In this document: in pieces, positions 16,308 to 25,464 of the stretch
Layout: every line of letters starts with the position of its first letter
Position numbering within the stretch: position 1 is the first letter of the stretch
Assembly (NCBI RefSeq): GCF_040760005.1
Contig: NZ_CP099760.1
Span: forward strand, 3,653,501 to 3,717,500
Source of the DNA: Pseudomonas sp. stari2
GTDB taxonomy: Bacteria; Pseudomonadota; Gammaproteobacteria; Pseudomonadales; Pseudomonadaceae
Direction of reading: 5' to 3'
Length of the DNA: 64,000 nt
Program-made: the position numbers and the translations under genes
Notes under the pieces: model-generated
Told to the model about the DNA's origin: nothing
Seen by the model: the letters and a program-made list of their open reading frames with translations, nothing else
Databases searched by the model: none

Positions 16308-17717
16308 ATGAAACGCTACGAAAAATTCGCCGACGACATCGCTGAACTGATCCGCTCCGGCGTCCTCGGCCCCGGCCAGCGGGTGCCGTCGGTGCGCTAC
16401 GCGAGCCAGACCTATGGCGTCAGCCCGTCCACGGTATTCCAGGCCTATTACCTGCTGGAACGTCGCGGTCTGATCCGCGCCCGGCCGCGCTCCGGTTACT
16501 TCGTCAACACCCACGCCCCGAGCCCGTTCTCGGAGCCGGTGATCAGCAGCCAGGTCAACGAATCCACCAAGGTCGACGTCAGCGAACTGGTGTTCTCGGT
16601 GCTGGAATCGATCAAGGACCCGAGTACCGTGCCGTTCGGCTCGGCATTCCCCAGCCCGGAACTGTTCCCGCTGCAACGCCTGTCACGTTCGCTGGCCAGC
16701 GCAGCCCGGGAAATGGACCCGCGCATGGTGGTCACCGACATGTCGCCCGGCAACCCGCAACTGCGCCGACAGATCGCCCTGCGTTACATGGTCGGCGGGC
16801 TGATGCTGCCGATGGAAGAACTGCTGATCACCAACGGCGCCCTCGAAGCGCTGAACCTGTGCCTGCAAGCGGTGACCGAACCCGGTGATCTGGTGGCCAT
16901 CGAGGCCCCGGCGTTCTACGCCAGCCTGCAAGTGCTGGAGCGGCTGAAGCTCAAAGCCGTGGAAATTCCCGTGCACCCGCGCGACGGCATCGACCTCGGC
17001 GTGCTCGCCCAGACCCTGGAGCGTCATCCGATCAAGGCCTGCTGGTGCATGACCAGTTTCCAGAACCCGATGGGCGCAACCATGCCCGAGGCCAAGAAAC
17101 AGGAACTGGTGGAACTGCTGAAACGGCATCAGGTGCCGCTGATCGAAGACGACGTCTACGCCGAACTCTATTACGGCCAACAGGCGCCAAAACCGGCCAA
17201 GGCGTTCGACACCGAAGGTCTGGTGATGCATTGCGGCTCGTTCGCCAAGAGCCTGGCCCCCGGCTACCGCATCGGTTGGGTTGCCGCCGGACGCTATGCG
17301 CAGAAGATCGAACGCCTGAAACTGATGACCTCGCTGTGCGCCTCGATGCCGGCCCAGGCGGCGATCGCCGACTACCTGCAACACGGCGGCTACGACCGGC
17401 ACCTGCGCAAACTGCGCTACGCCCTGGAAGAACAGCAAAGCGCGATGCTCGCGGCCATCGCCCGCTACTTCCCGGCGCAGACTCGCGTGAGCCAACCAGC
17501 GGGCGGCTACTTCCTGTGGCTGGAACTGCCACCGCAGATGGATTCGTTGAAGTTGTTTCAGATGGCGTTGGCGCAAGGCATCAGCATTGCGCCGGGGCCG
17601 ATATTCTCGCCGACTCAAAGATTCAGCAATTGCATCCGGTTGAACTACGGCAGCCCGTGGACCGAGAGTTCGGAGAAGGCGATGGAGACGTTGGGGCGGA
17701 TTGTGCGGTCGTTCTGA
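16308..17717 (+). CDS. mpaR: MocR-type GntR/aminotransferase regulator, MpaR-like
   Basis: A 469-residue chimera. Residues 1-70 are a GntR winged helix: KFADDIAELIRSGVLGPGQRVPSVRYASQTYGVSPSTVFQAYYLLERRGLIRARPRSGYFV. The rest is a fold-type I aminotransferase-like domain with NPMGATMP and GSFAKSLAPGYRIGWV, in which the Lys of SFAKS is the expected PLP Schiff-base residue. MocR proteins use PLP to sense effectors and bind paired operator half-sites; a perfect palindrome lies just upstream. ATG 16308 is supported by AGGA and by the family N terminus. Immediate linkage to ccoG matches P. aeruginosa PA4131-PA4132, where PA4132 (MpaR) is reported to control an orphan cbb3 subunit during cyanide production. 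Orthology is inferred from type and synteny only. Confidence 0.78.
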   Translation: MKRYEKFADDIAELIRSGVLGPGQRVPSVRYASQTYGVSPSTVFQAYYLLERRGLIRARPRSGYFVNTHAPSPFSEPVISSQVNESTKVDVSELVFSVLESIKDPSTVPFGSAFPSPELFPLQRLSRSLASAAREMDPRMVVTDMSPGNPQLRRQIALRYMVGGLMLPMEELLITNGALEALNLCLQAVTEPGDLVAIEAPAFYASLQVLERLKLKAVEIPVHPRDGIDLGVLAQTLERHPIKACWCMTSFQNPMGATMPEAKKQELVELLKRHQVPLIEDDVYAELYYGQQAPKPAKAFDTEGLVMHCGSFAKSLAPGYRIGWVAAGRYAQKIERLKLMTSLCASMPAQAAIADYLQHGGYDRHLRKLRYALEEQQSAMLAAIARYFPAQTRVSQPAGGYFLWLELPPQMDSLKLFQMALAQGISIAPGPIFSPTQRFSNCIRLNYGSPWTESSEKAMETLGRIVRSF

Positions 17718-17723
17718 TGTGAA

Positions 17724-17764
17724 CGTTCCCACGCAGACGCGTTCGACGCCTCGACGTGGGAACG
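17724..17764. repeat. REP-type palindrome between convergent genes
   Basis: CGTTCCCACG (17724-17733) and CGTGGGAACG (17755-17764) are inverted around a 21-nt spacer. The same GTTCCCACG/CGTGGGAAC motif recurs at 20863, 37921 and 39230, which identifies a dispersed REP family. It lies between the mpaR-like stop and the SDR stop. Confidence 0.7.
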
Positions 17765-17772
17765 ATCCTTGA

Positions 17773-18519
17773 TTAACGCCCGCCGCCGAGATCGACGAAG
17801 GTCCCGGTGGCATACGAAGCCTTGTCCGACAACAACCACACAATCGCCTCCGCCACTTCATCCGGTCGCCCGCCTCGGGCCATCGGAATCGCCGACTCCA
17901 GCTTGCTGACTCGATCCGGATCGCCGCTCAGCGCGTGGAAATCGGTGTAGATGTAGCCCGGACGCACCGCGTTGACGCGAATCCCCTCGCCCGCCACTTC
18001 CTTGGACAGACCGATGGTGAACGTGTCGAGAGCACCCTTGGACGCCGCGTAGTCGACGTACTCGTTCGGCGAGCCCAGACGCGCGGCAACCGAAGACACG
18101 TTAACGATGCTGCCGCCCTGCCCGCCGTGTTTGGGCGACATGCGCAAAATCGCGTGTTTGGCGCAGAGGATCGGCGCCAGAACGTTGGTTTTCATGATTT
18201 TGAGGATGCGGAACTCGGACATTTCGTCGACCCGCGATTTGTGCCCGACGGTGCCGGCGTTGTTCACCAGTGCGGTGACCCGGCCCAGCTCTGTGTCGAC
18301 CCGGTGAAACAGGCCGATCACTTCGTCTTCGATGCTGACGTCGGCACGTACGGCAATGGCGGTGGCGCCGCGCTCACGTACCTGGTCGAGTACGTGGTGG
18401 GCCGCCTGTTCGTCAGACTGATAATTGATGCAGATCCGATAGCCTTGCTCGGCAGCCAACAGCGCAGTGGCGGCCCCGATTCCGCGCCCGCCGCCGGTGA
18501 TCACAATGACTTTGTCCAT
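17773..18519 (-). CDS. short-chain dehydrogenase/reductase (SDR)
   Basis: A 248-residue classical SDR. VIVITGGGRGIGAATA at residues 4-19 is the TGxxxGIG nucleotide site, LVNNAGTVG is the NNAG motif, SIVNVSSVAARLGSPNEYVDYAASKGAL has the catalytic Ser and YxxxK pair, and VRPGYIYTDFHA follows. An Arg or polar residue after the Gly-rich loop and the Gln-Ser in INYQSDEQ suggest NADP(H), though weakly. The substrate is not readable. ATG 18519 was chosen (MDKVIVITGG, with GAAGG 7 nt upstream); an earlier GTG would add eight residues. It stands alone: convergent with the mpaR-like gene across a REP element, and in the same direction as the MucR-like gene ending 84 nt away. Confidence 0.9.
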   Translation of the reverse strand: MDKVIVITGGGRGIGAATALLAAEQGYRICINYQSDEQAAHHVLDQVRERGATAIAVRADVSIEDEVIGLFHRVDTELGRVTALVNNAGTVGHKSRVDEMSEFRILKIMKTNVLAPILCAKHAILRMSPKHGGQGGSIVNVSSVAARLGSPNEYVDYAASKGALDTFTIGLSKEVAGEGIRVNAVRPGYIYTDFHALSGDPDRVSKLESAIPMARGGRPDEVAEAIVWLLSDKASYATGTFVDLGGGR

Positions 18520-18603
18520 GCTGGCCTTCCCCCCAATGCACACGTAACAGTCGGGGCAAGAATAACCGTCATTGCGGGGTTTTGCATGGCCTGCGTCAGC
18601 CGT

Positions 18604-20685
18604 TCAGCTCGCCGCCAATTGTTTGCCGCGCTCGATATCCTGCAGGAAGCGATCGGCCGGCATCGGATGGCCAAGCAGATAGCCTTGCAGCGAATCACAG
18701 CCCAGTTGCGTCAGGAAGTCCTGCTGCACGCCGGTCTCCACACCTTCGGCCACGATGCGCAGGCCCAGCGCCTGACCGAGCGCGACAATCGCCGAGACGA
18801 TGGCGGCATCATCGCTGTCATGCTCCAGGTCGCGGACGAAACCGCGATCGATCTTCAACTCGTTGGCCGGCAGGCGCTTGAGATACATCAGGCTCGAATA
18901 CCCGGTGCCGAAATCATCGATAGACAGGTCGACGCCCATGTCGGACAGTTCCTGCAACACCGTCATGCTCGCGTCGGCATCGCTCATGGCGGTGGTTTCG
19001 GTGATTTCCAGGGTCAGACTGTTGGCCGGCAAGTGGTGAGTGGCCAGTGCCTTGGCGACACTTTGAACCAGCCCGATGTGGCAGAACTGCAACGCCGACA
19101 GGTTCACCGCGATCCGCCAGTCGGTGTAGCCCAGCACATACCACTCGCGCATCTGCCGGCAGGCTTCGTTCAGTACCCATTCGCCGATTGGAATGATCAG
19201 TCCAGTCTTCTCGGCCAGGTCGATGAACTTGTCCGGCATCAGCATGCCGTGAAGCGGATGCTCCCAGCGCAGCAGCGCCTCGGCACCCACCGGACGCCCG
19301 TCGGCCGCGTGGAATTTTGGTTGGTAATGCAGGCTGAGCTGGCTGTTCTCCAGCGCAGCACGCAGGTCCTGCAACAGTTGCAATTGCTTGCGGGCGTTGC
19401 TGTTCATCGAAACGTCGAAGAAGCTGTAGCCGTTCTTGCCGCCACCCTTGGCGTGGTACATCGCGGCGTCGGCGTTCATCAGCAGTTCCTGAGCGTTCTG
19501 ACCGTTACCCGGATACAGCGCAATGCCGACGCTGGCGGAAATCTGCAGTTCATGCTCGGCCACGCGGAACGACTGCGCGATCAAGCCAACCTGACGCGCC
19601 GCCAGACCCAGCGCATCGTTGGGCTCGGTCAGGCGCACCAGCAGGACAAACTCATCGCCACCGATCCGCGCCAGCGTATCGAGACTGCGCAAATCTTCGC
19701 GCAGACGCACTCCCACTTCACGCAGCAACTGGTCGCCCATGTGGTGACCGAAAGCGTCGTTGACCGGTTTGAAGCCGTCCAGATCGATGAACATCAGCGC
19801 AAAACAGCCGCCCTGCTCGTTGACCTCTTTCATCGCTTGATTGATGCGGTCATCCAGCAACATCCGGTTCGGCAGGCCGGTCAGGGTGTCATGCAGGGCC
19901 AGCTGGGTGAGTTCGCGGTTGGCCACGGTCAACGAATAGGCCAGATCGGCAGTGCGCGCTTCGAGGCGGGCATCGAGTATCGAGGTCAGCAGTGCGATGC
20001 TCAGCACCGCGAGCGTGGTGATCAGCACCAGATTATCGAGGCCATTGCCGTTCAGACCGCTGAGCGCTGCGCCGCAGAAGCTGCCTTCGGGAAACCGCGC
20101 CGCCGCCATGCCGGTGTAGTGCATGCCGACAATCGCGACCCCCATGACGATGGCAGCGCCGGCACGGAACAGGCGCACATAAGGCGATTGCTGACGCAGG
20201 CGGAAGGCAATCCACAATGCCGCCGCCGAAGCGCCGACGGCGATCAGCAACGAAGCGCCGAACAGGGTCGGGTCGTAATCGATGCCCGGCTGCATGCGCA
20301 TGGCGGCCATGCCGGTGTAGTGCATGGCACTGATGCCGGCGCCCATGATCAAGGCGCCGAAGGCCAGTTGCCAGGCCGGTAGTTTCAGCTGGCTGACCAG
20401 CCACAGCGCAAAACCACAGGACAGCACGGCGATCAGCAATGAAAGCGCCGTGATCGGAATGTCATAACCCAGGCTGATCGGCAGTTTGAAGGCCAGCATG
20501 CCAATGAAGTGCATCGACCAGACGCCGATGCCCATGGCGAACGCGCCGCCGGCCGTCCATAAATGCACGGCGCGGCCCTTGGCGGTGGCGATGCGACCCG
20601 TGAGGTCAAGCGCGGTATAGGACGCGAGGATCGCCACACACAGCGAAATGAAGACCAGCGTGAAGGAATAACTACCGATGAGCAT
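18604..20685 (-). CDS. mucR: MHYT-GGDEF-EAL bifunctional c-di-GMP enzyme, MucR type
   Basis: A 693-residue inner-membrane protein. The first ~240 residues form the seven-helix MHYT sensor, with motifs MHFIG, MHYTGMAAMR and MHYTGMAAAR proposed to bind copper or a diatomic gas. A GGDEF domain follows (DTLTGLPNR, then ARIGGDEF intact) and an EAL domain (GAEALLRWEHP, NLSALQF, LEITETT, DDFGTGYSSL, KIDRGFV, AEGVET), with metal and catalytic residues present. Both cyclase and phosphodiesterase activities look possible. In P. aeruginosa this architecture is MucR, linked to alginate control and nitrate/NO dispersal. I chose ATG 20685 (MLIGSYSFTL), the usual family start, over ATG 20703. There is no partner gene. 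Confidence 0.88.
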   Translation of the reverse strand: MLIGSYSFTLVFISLCVAILASYTALDLTGRIATAKGRAVHLWTAGGAFAMGIGVWSMHFIGMLAFKLPISLGYDIPITALSLLIAVLSCGFALWLVSQLKLPAWQLAFGALIMGAGISAMHYTGMAAMRMQPGIDYDPTLFGASLLIAVGASAAALWIAFRLRQQSPYVRLFRAGAAIVMGVAIVGMHYTGMAAARFPEGSFCGAALSGLNGNGLDNLVLITTLAVLSIALLTSILDARLEARTADLAYSLTVANRELTQLALHDTLTGLPNRMLLDDRINQAMKEVNEQGGCFALMFIDLDGFKPVNDAFGHHMGDQLLREVGVRLREDLRSLDTLARIGGDEFVLLVRLTEPNDALGLAARQVGLIAQSFRVAEHELQISASVGIALYPGNGQNAQELLMNADAAMYHAKGGGKNGYSFFDVSMNSNARKQLQLLQDLRAALENSQLSLHYQPKFHAADGRPVGAEALLRWEHPLHGMLMPDKFIDLAEKTGLIIPIGEWVLNEACRQMREWYVLGYTDWRIAVNLSALQFCHIGLVQSVAKALATHHLPANSLTLEITETTAMSDADASMTVLQELSDMGVDLSIDDFGTGYSSLMYLKRLPANELKIDRGFVRDLEHDSDDAAIVSAIVALGQALGLRIVAEGVETGVQQDFLTQLGCDSLQGYLLGHPMPADRFLQDIERGKQLAAS

Positions 20686-20862
20686 GCGAATTCTCGTGAC
20701 CATCCCACCGTACCGCTTCCGTTCTCGGCGGGGCCAAATGCGCCGATTGTACTGATTGCACAGAAGAACGCACTGACAAAGTAATCAAATGGCCATCAAG
20801 CCGATGAAACGCTTGTTTGATCGTTCGACAAGGCTCTAAACCGGAAGTCACGACACCGATCG

Positions 20863-20883
20863 TTCCCACGCTTTGCGTGGGAA
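20863..20883. repeat. REP-type palindrome downstream of opmB
   Basis: TTCCCACGC (20863-20871) and GCGTGGGAA (20875-20883) form a perfect 9-bp stem with loop TTT, immediately after the opmB stop. It probably stabilises or ends the mux-opmB transcript. Confidence 0.65.
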
Positions 20884-20890
20884 TTCAGCG

Positions 20891-22360
20891 TCAGGGATTC
20901 TGGCTGGTTTCCAGCTGCCCGTCCCAGCCACCGCCCAGCGCCGCAATCAACTGCACGCTGGCAATCAGTCGACTTTGCAGGATGTTGAGTACCGTCCGCT
21001 CGTTGCTCAACGCCGTGGCTTGCACCACAACCACGTCGATGTAGGCAATCAGCCCGGCCTTGTACTGGTTCTGGGTCAAACGCAAGGAATCGCGCGCAGC
21101 ATCAAGGGCTTCCTGGCGTACTGCCGCCTCGTCTTCGTACACCTTCAACTGCACCAGGTAGTTTTCCACTTCGCGGAAGCCATCGAGCACGGTCTGCCGG
21201 TATTTGGCCACGGTCTCGTCGTACTTCGCTTCGGTGCGGTCGACTTCCGCCGAGCGCCGGCCGCCGTCGAACAGCGGCAGGCTCATTTTCGGTCCTACCG
21301 ACCAGAATCGGTTCGGCAGACTGATCAGATCCCGCGAAGTACTGCTGCTGTAGCCGCCGCTCATGCTCAGGCTGAAGTCCGGGTAATACGCCGCTTTCGC
21401 TACTCCGATATTGGCGTTGGCAGCGATCACCGAGCGTTCTGCCGAGGCGATGTCCGGGCGACGTTCCAGCAATTGCGACGGCAGGCTCAACGGTATCTGC
21501 GGCAGCTTCGGGATGTCCTGGGTTTCAGCAATCTTGAACTGTGCCGGCGGCTGGCCGGTGAGCACCGCGATGGCGTTTTCGAACTGCGCCCGTTGCCAGA
21601 TCAGGTCCACCAGATCGCCCTGGGTGGATTTGAGCTGCGTCTGTGCCTGCGCCACGGCATCACGACCGGAAATTCCGGCGTTGTACTGGTTCTGGGTCAT
21701 TTTCAGCGAACGCTCGTAAGCCTCCACCGTCGACTCCAGCAAACGCTTCTGCTGATCGATCACCCGCAATTGCAGGTAGTTCTGGACCAGTTCCGACTGC
21801 TGGCTCAGGCGCATCGCCGCCAGATCGGCGAAGCTCGCCTGGGCGCTGGCTTCATTGGCCTCCAGGCCACGGCGCAGTTTGCCCCAGACATCGGCCTCCC
21901 AACTGACGCCCAGTTGTGCGTTGTAGGTGTCACGAATACCGCTGGACGAACTGCTCAGGCTCGAACTGCTGCTGCCGGTGCCCTGACTGGAACGAGTCTT
22001 TCCCGCGCTCAGGTCGATGCTCGGGTAAAACGCCCCGCGTGCATCACGCACCAAGGCCTGGGCTTGACGGTATTGCGCCTCGGACTGGGCGACGGTCTGG
22101 TTGGAACTGTTGAGCTTTTCGATCAACTCGTTGAGCTGACGGTCGCCGTACAGTTCCCACCAGGCGCCACGAGCCAGGGAGTCGGCAGGACTGGCCTGAC
22201 GCCAGCCTTCGGCCTCTTTGTACTGGGCAATTTCTGCGGTCTGCGGGCGCTGGTAGTCCGGGCCGACGGCGCACGCACTGAGCATCGCCACGCACAGCGA
22301 CAGGCTCAGCAAACGCGAGCCGCGGACACTGGCCAGTTGGATAAGCGAACGGTCATTCAT
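20891..22360 (-). CDS. opmB: outer-membrane efflux channel lipoprotein, OpmB-like
   Basis: A 489-residue TolC/OprM-type channel (NodT family). The N terminus has a lipoprotein signal with lipobox LSAC followed by AVGPDYQRP, the standard mature start of OprM proteins. Two repeated OEP domains follow, with hallmark stretches YNAQLGVSWEADVWGKLRRG, LLERRPDIASAE, ANIGVAKAAYYPDFSLS and LTQNQYKAGLIAYIDVV. A Ser-rich run (SSSSSLSSSSSG) lies near residues 140-150, in the part that should form the first extracellular strand or loop. ATG 22360 overlaps the muxC stop (ATGA), so it is the last gene of muxA-muxB-muxC-opmB. An earlier GTG in frame lies inside muxC and is not needed. Confidence 0.92.
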   Translation of the reverse strand: MNDRSLIQLASVRGSRLLSLSLCVAMLSACAVGPDYQRPQTAEIAQYKEAEGWRQASPADSLARGAWWELYGDRQLNELIEKLNSSNQTVAQSEAQYRQAQALVRDARGAFYPSIDLSAGKTRSSQGTGSSSSSLSSSSSGIRDTYNAQLGVSWEADVWGKLRRGLEANEASAQASFADLAAMRLSQQSELVQNYLQLRVIDQQKRLLESTVEAYERSLKMTQNQYNAGISGRDAVAQAQTQLKSTQGDLVDLIWQRAQFENAIAVLTGQPPAQFKIAETQDIPKLPQIPLSLPSQLLERRPDIASAERSVIAANANIGVAKAAYYPDFSLSMSGGYSSSTSRDLISLPNRFWSVGPKMSLPLFDGGRRSAEVDRTEAKYDETVAKYRQTVLDGFREVENYLVQLKVYEDEAAVRQEALDAARDSLRLTQNQYKAGLIAYIDVVVVQATALSNERTVLNILQSRLIASVQLIAALGGGWDGQLETSQNP

Positions 22361-25300
22361 AGCGGAGTTTCCAGAGCGGCATCGGTACGTACGCCACGCC
22401 ACTTGTTGAAGCGGTGGCGGGCCTTGTCGAGATAGAGGTAAACCACAGGCGTGGTGTAAAGGGTCAGCACCTGGCTGAAAATCAGCCCGCCGATGATCGT
22501 CAGGCCCAGTGGCTGGCGCATTTCCGCGCCTTCGGCCCGGCTGAGCAGCAACGGCAAGGCGCCGAGAATCGCCGCCAACGTGGTCATCAGGATCGGCCGC
22601 AACCGCTGCAGACAGGCGCTGCGGATCGACTCCAACGGCGCCATGCCCTGATGACGTTCCAGTTGCAGCGCCAGATCGATCATCAGAATCGCGTTCTTCT
22701 TCACGACACCGATCAACAGGAACAGTCCGAGCAACGAAATCAGGCTGAATTCGCCGCCCAGCGCATAGATCGACAGCAACGCACCAACCCCGGCCGACGG
22801 CAGTGTCGACAGAATCGTCAGCGGATGAATGTAGCTTTCATACAGCACGCCCAGCACCAGATACACCGCCAGCAACGCACCGAGGATCATGAACGGCTGG
22901 CTCTTCTGAGTGGCCGCGAAGGCGTCGGCGGTGCCGGCCATTTTCGCGATCACGTCTTCCGGCAGGCCGACCTTGGCGATCGCTCGCTCGATGGCCGCGC
23001 TGCCCTTCTCCACCGTCACGCCTTCGGCCATGTCGAACGCGATGCTTTCGGAGGCGAACTGACCTTCGTGGCTGACCCGGTCGTCTTCCAGGCTGCTTTC
23101 GTAGTGGGCGATGGTCGACAGCGGAATCCGTGCGCCATCAGCGGTGATGACCTGCACCTGATTGAGGGTGACCGGATCCTGGGCATACTTCGGATTGACC
23201 TCCATCACCACCTGATACTGGTTGAGGCTGTCGTAAATCGTAGAAATCTGCCGCTGGCTGTAGGCGTTGTTGAGCACGGCGGTGACCATGTTCATGTCCA
23301 CGCCCAGGCGCTTGGCCTGATCGCGGTCGACGATCAGCGTCACCTGCTGCGCACCGCGCCCTTCACGGGCATCGATGGCGGTCAGTTCCGGCAAGGCCCG
23401 TAACGCGGTGACCACTTTCGGGTACCACTCGCGCAAGGCACCCAGATCACCGCTTTGCAGGATGTAGCTGTATTGCGAGGTGGTCTGCTCGCGTCCGCCG
23501 CCGAATTGCAGGTCCTGGTCAGCCATCAGCATCAATTGCGCGCCAGGCACCTTGGGCATTTCCTTGCGCAGGCGCTCGATGACTTTCTGCGCCGAGATAT
23601 TGCGGTCCTTGATCGGCTTCAGGCGCACCAGCATGAAAGCGTTGTTGGTGCCGTTGTTGCCGCCGATGAACCCGGCGACACTCTCGACCGCTTCGTCCTT
23701 GAGCACCGCGCGGCGGAAGGTCTCCATTTTCGGCTGCATCACGCTGAACGACAGACCGTCGTCACCACGCACGAAACCGATCAACTGGCCGGTGTCCTGT
23801 TGCGGCAGGAACGTTTTCGGCACCACCACATACAGCGCGACGTTCACACCGACCGTGATGATCAGGCTCAACAGTGTCAGGCGCCGGTGACGCAACACCC
23901 AGTCGAGGCTGGTGGCGTATTTGCCGACCATCCAGTCGTTGGTACGGCGGCTCCAGCGTTGCAGACGATTTTCCTGGCCCGGCGTATGCGGTTTGAGCCA
24001 ACGGGCGCAGAGCATCGGCGTCAGGGTCAGGGAAACCACCAGCGACACCACGATGGCCGCGGCCAGCGTGATGGAAAATTCGCGGAACAGGCTCTCGATG
24101 ATCCCGCCCATGAACAGGATCGACAGGAACACCGCCACCAGCGACACGTTCATCGACAACAGGGTGAATCCGACTTCCTTGGCCCCGAGGTACGCAGCCT
24201 TCATCGGTTTGACGCCTTCGTCGATGTGCCGGGAAATGTTCTCCAGCACCACGATGGCGTCATCCACCACCAGCCCGGTGGCGAGAATCAGCGCCATCAG
24301 CGACAGGTTGTTCAGCGAAAAACCGTAGAGGTACATCACCGCAAAAGTGCCGACCAGCGACACCGGCACAGCCAGGGTCGGAATCAGGGATGCACGGAAG
24401 TTGCCGAGGAACAGGAACACCACCAGGATCACCAGCGCCACGGCGATCAGCAGGGTCATCTCCGCTTCGTGCAGGGTAGCCTTGATCACCGGTGAACGGT
24501 CCATCGCCAGGTTCAGCTTCACGCTGGCCGGCAACACGGCCTGCAACGCCGGCAACTGCGCCTTGATCTCGTTGACCGTTTCGATGATGTTGGCGCCGGC
24601 CTGCCGGTTGATCACCAGCAACACCGCCGCATCGTCATTGAAGAAACCGCTGTTGTAACGGTCTTCCACGCCATCGGTGACCTTGGCCACGTCCTTCAAA
24701 CGCAACGCGGCACCGCCGTTGTAGTGGATGATCAGCGATTCGTAGTCCTTGGCTTTCTCCAACTGGTCGTTAGCCTGGATCTGCCACAGACGCTGGTCGT
24801 CCTCGACCGAACCCTTCGGTCGACGCACGTTGGCGCCAGCGATAGTCTTGCGCACGTCGTCCAGCGCCACACCGTACTGGTTCAGCGCCTGAGGTTCGAG
24901 TTCGATGCGCACCGCCGGCAGGGAGCTGCCGCCGATCTGCACTTCACCGACGCCCTGCACCTGGGACAGACTCTGGGACAGGATGGTCGAGGCCAAATCG
25001 TAGAGCTGACCTTTTTCCAGCACATCCGACGTCAGCGACAGCACCATGATCGGCGCCTGTGACGGGTTGACCTTCTTGTAGGTCGGCATGCTGCGCATCC
25101 CGCTCGGCAGCAGGTTGCGCGATGCGTTGATCGCCGCCTGCACCTCCCGCGCCGCGCCGTTGATGTCGCGGTCGAGGTCGAATTGCAGAATGACTCGGGT
25201 CGAGCCCTGACTGGAGCGGCTGCTCATGGTGTTGACGCCGGCGATGGCGCCGAACGAGCGCTCCAGCGGCGTGGCCACAGTCGAGGCCATGACCTCCGGG

Positions 25301-25464
25301 CTCGCACCGGGCAGGCTCGCCTGCACCACGATCACCGGGAAGTCCATTTGCGGCAGCGGCGACACCGGCAGCAGGCCGAAGCTCACGCCGCCCAGCAGCA
25401 TGATCGCCAGGCTCAGGAGCATGGTCGCCACTGGGCGCTTGATGAAAGGACCGGACAGGTTCAT
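22357..25464 (-). CDS. muxC: RND multidrug efflux permease, MuxC/MdtC-like
   Basis: A 1035-residue RND inner-membrane transporter with twelve helices and two large periplasmic loops. The N terminus ([25 protein letters not shown]), [19 protein letters not shown] around residue 400 (with the paired Asp of the proton relay) and [21 protein letters not shown] near the end are diagnostic. Two RND permeases in tandem, as here, form the heteromeric MdtBC/MuxBC pump, in which one subunit mainly carries protons and the other substrate. Reported substrates in P. aeruginosa include aztreonam, macrolides, novobiocin and tetracycline. Both ends overlap neighbours by 4 nt (muxB upstream, opmB downstream), indicating coupled translation. 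Confidence 0.93.
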   Translation of the reverse strand: MNLSGPFIKRPVATMLLSLAIMLLGGVSFGLLPVSPLPQMDFPVIVVQASLPGASPEVMASTVATPLERSFGAIAGVNTMSSRSSQGSTRVILQFDLDRDINGAAREVQAAINASRNLLPSGMRSMPTYKKVNPSQAPIMVLSLTSDVLEKGQLYDLASTILSQSLSQVQGVGEVQIGGSSLPAVRIELEPQALNQYGVALDDVRKTIAGANVRRPKGSVEDDQRLWQIQANDQLEKAKDYESLIIHYNGGAALRLKDVAKVTDGVEDRYNSGFFNDDAAVLLVINRQAGANIIETVNEIKAQLPALQAVLPASVKLNLAMDRSPVIKATLHEAEMTLLIAVALVILVVFLFLGNFRASLIPTLAVPVSLVGTFAVMYLYGFSLNNLSLMALILATGLVVDDAIVVLENISRHIDEGVKPMKAAYLGAKEVGFTLLSMNVSLVAVFLSILFMGGIIESLFREFSITLAAAIVVSLVVSLTLTPMLCARWLKPHTPGQENRLQRWSRRTNDWMVGKYATSLDWVLRHRRLTLLSLIITVGVNVALYVVVPKTFLPQQDTGQLIGFVRGDDGLSFSVMQPKMETFRRAVLKDEAVESVAGFIGGNNGTNNAFMLVRLKPIKDRNISAQKVIERLRKEMPKVPGAQLMLMADQDLQFGGGREQTTSQYSYILQSGDLGALREWYPKVVTALRALPELTAIDAREGRGAQQVTLIVDRDQAKRLGVDMNMVTAVLNNAYSQRQISTIYDSLNQYQVVMEVNPKYAQDPVTLNQVQVITADGARIPLSTIAHYESSLEDDRVSHEGQFASESIAFDMAEGVTVEKGSAAIERAIAKVGLPEDVIAKMAGTADAFAATQKSQPFMILGALLAVYLVLGVLYESYIHPLTILSTLPSAGVGALLSIYALGGEFSLISLLGLFLLIGVVKKNAILMIDLALQLERHQGMAPLESIRSACLQRLRPILMTTLAAILGALPLLLSRAEGAEMRQPLGLTIIGGLIFSQVLTLYTTPVVYLYLDKARHRFNKWRGVRTDAALETPL

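Noticed and set aside
17935..20382. 815-codon plus-strand frame over the SDR and MucR-like genes
   Set aside because: Spans two real opposite-strand genes and has no recognisable domain.
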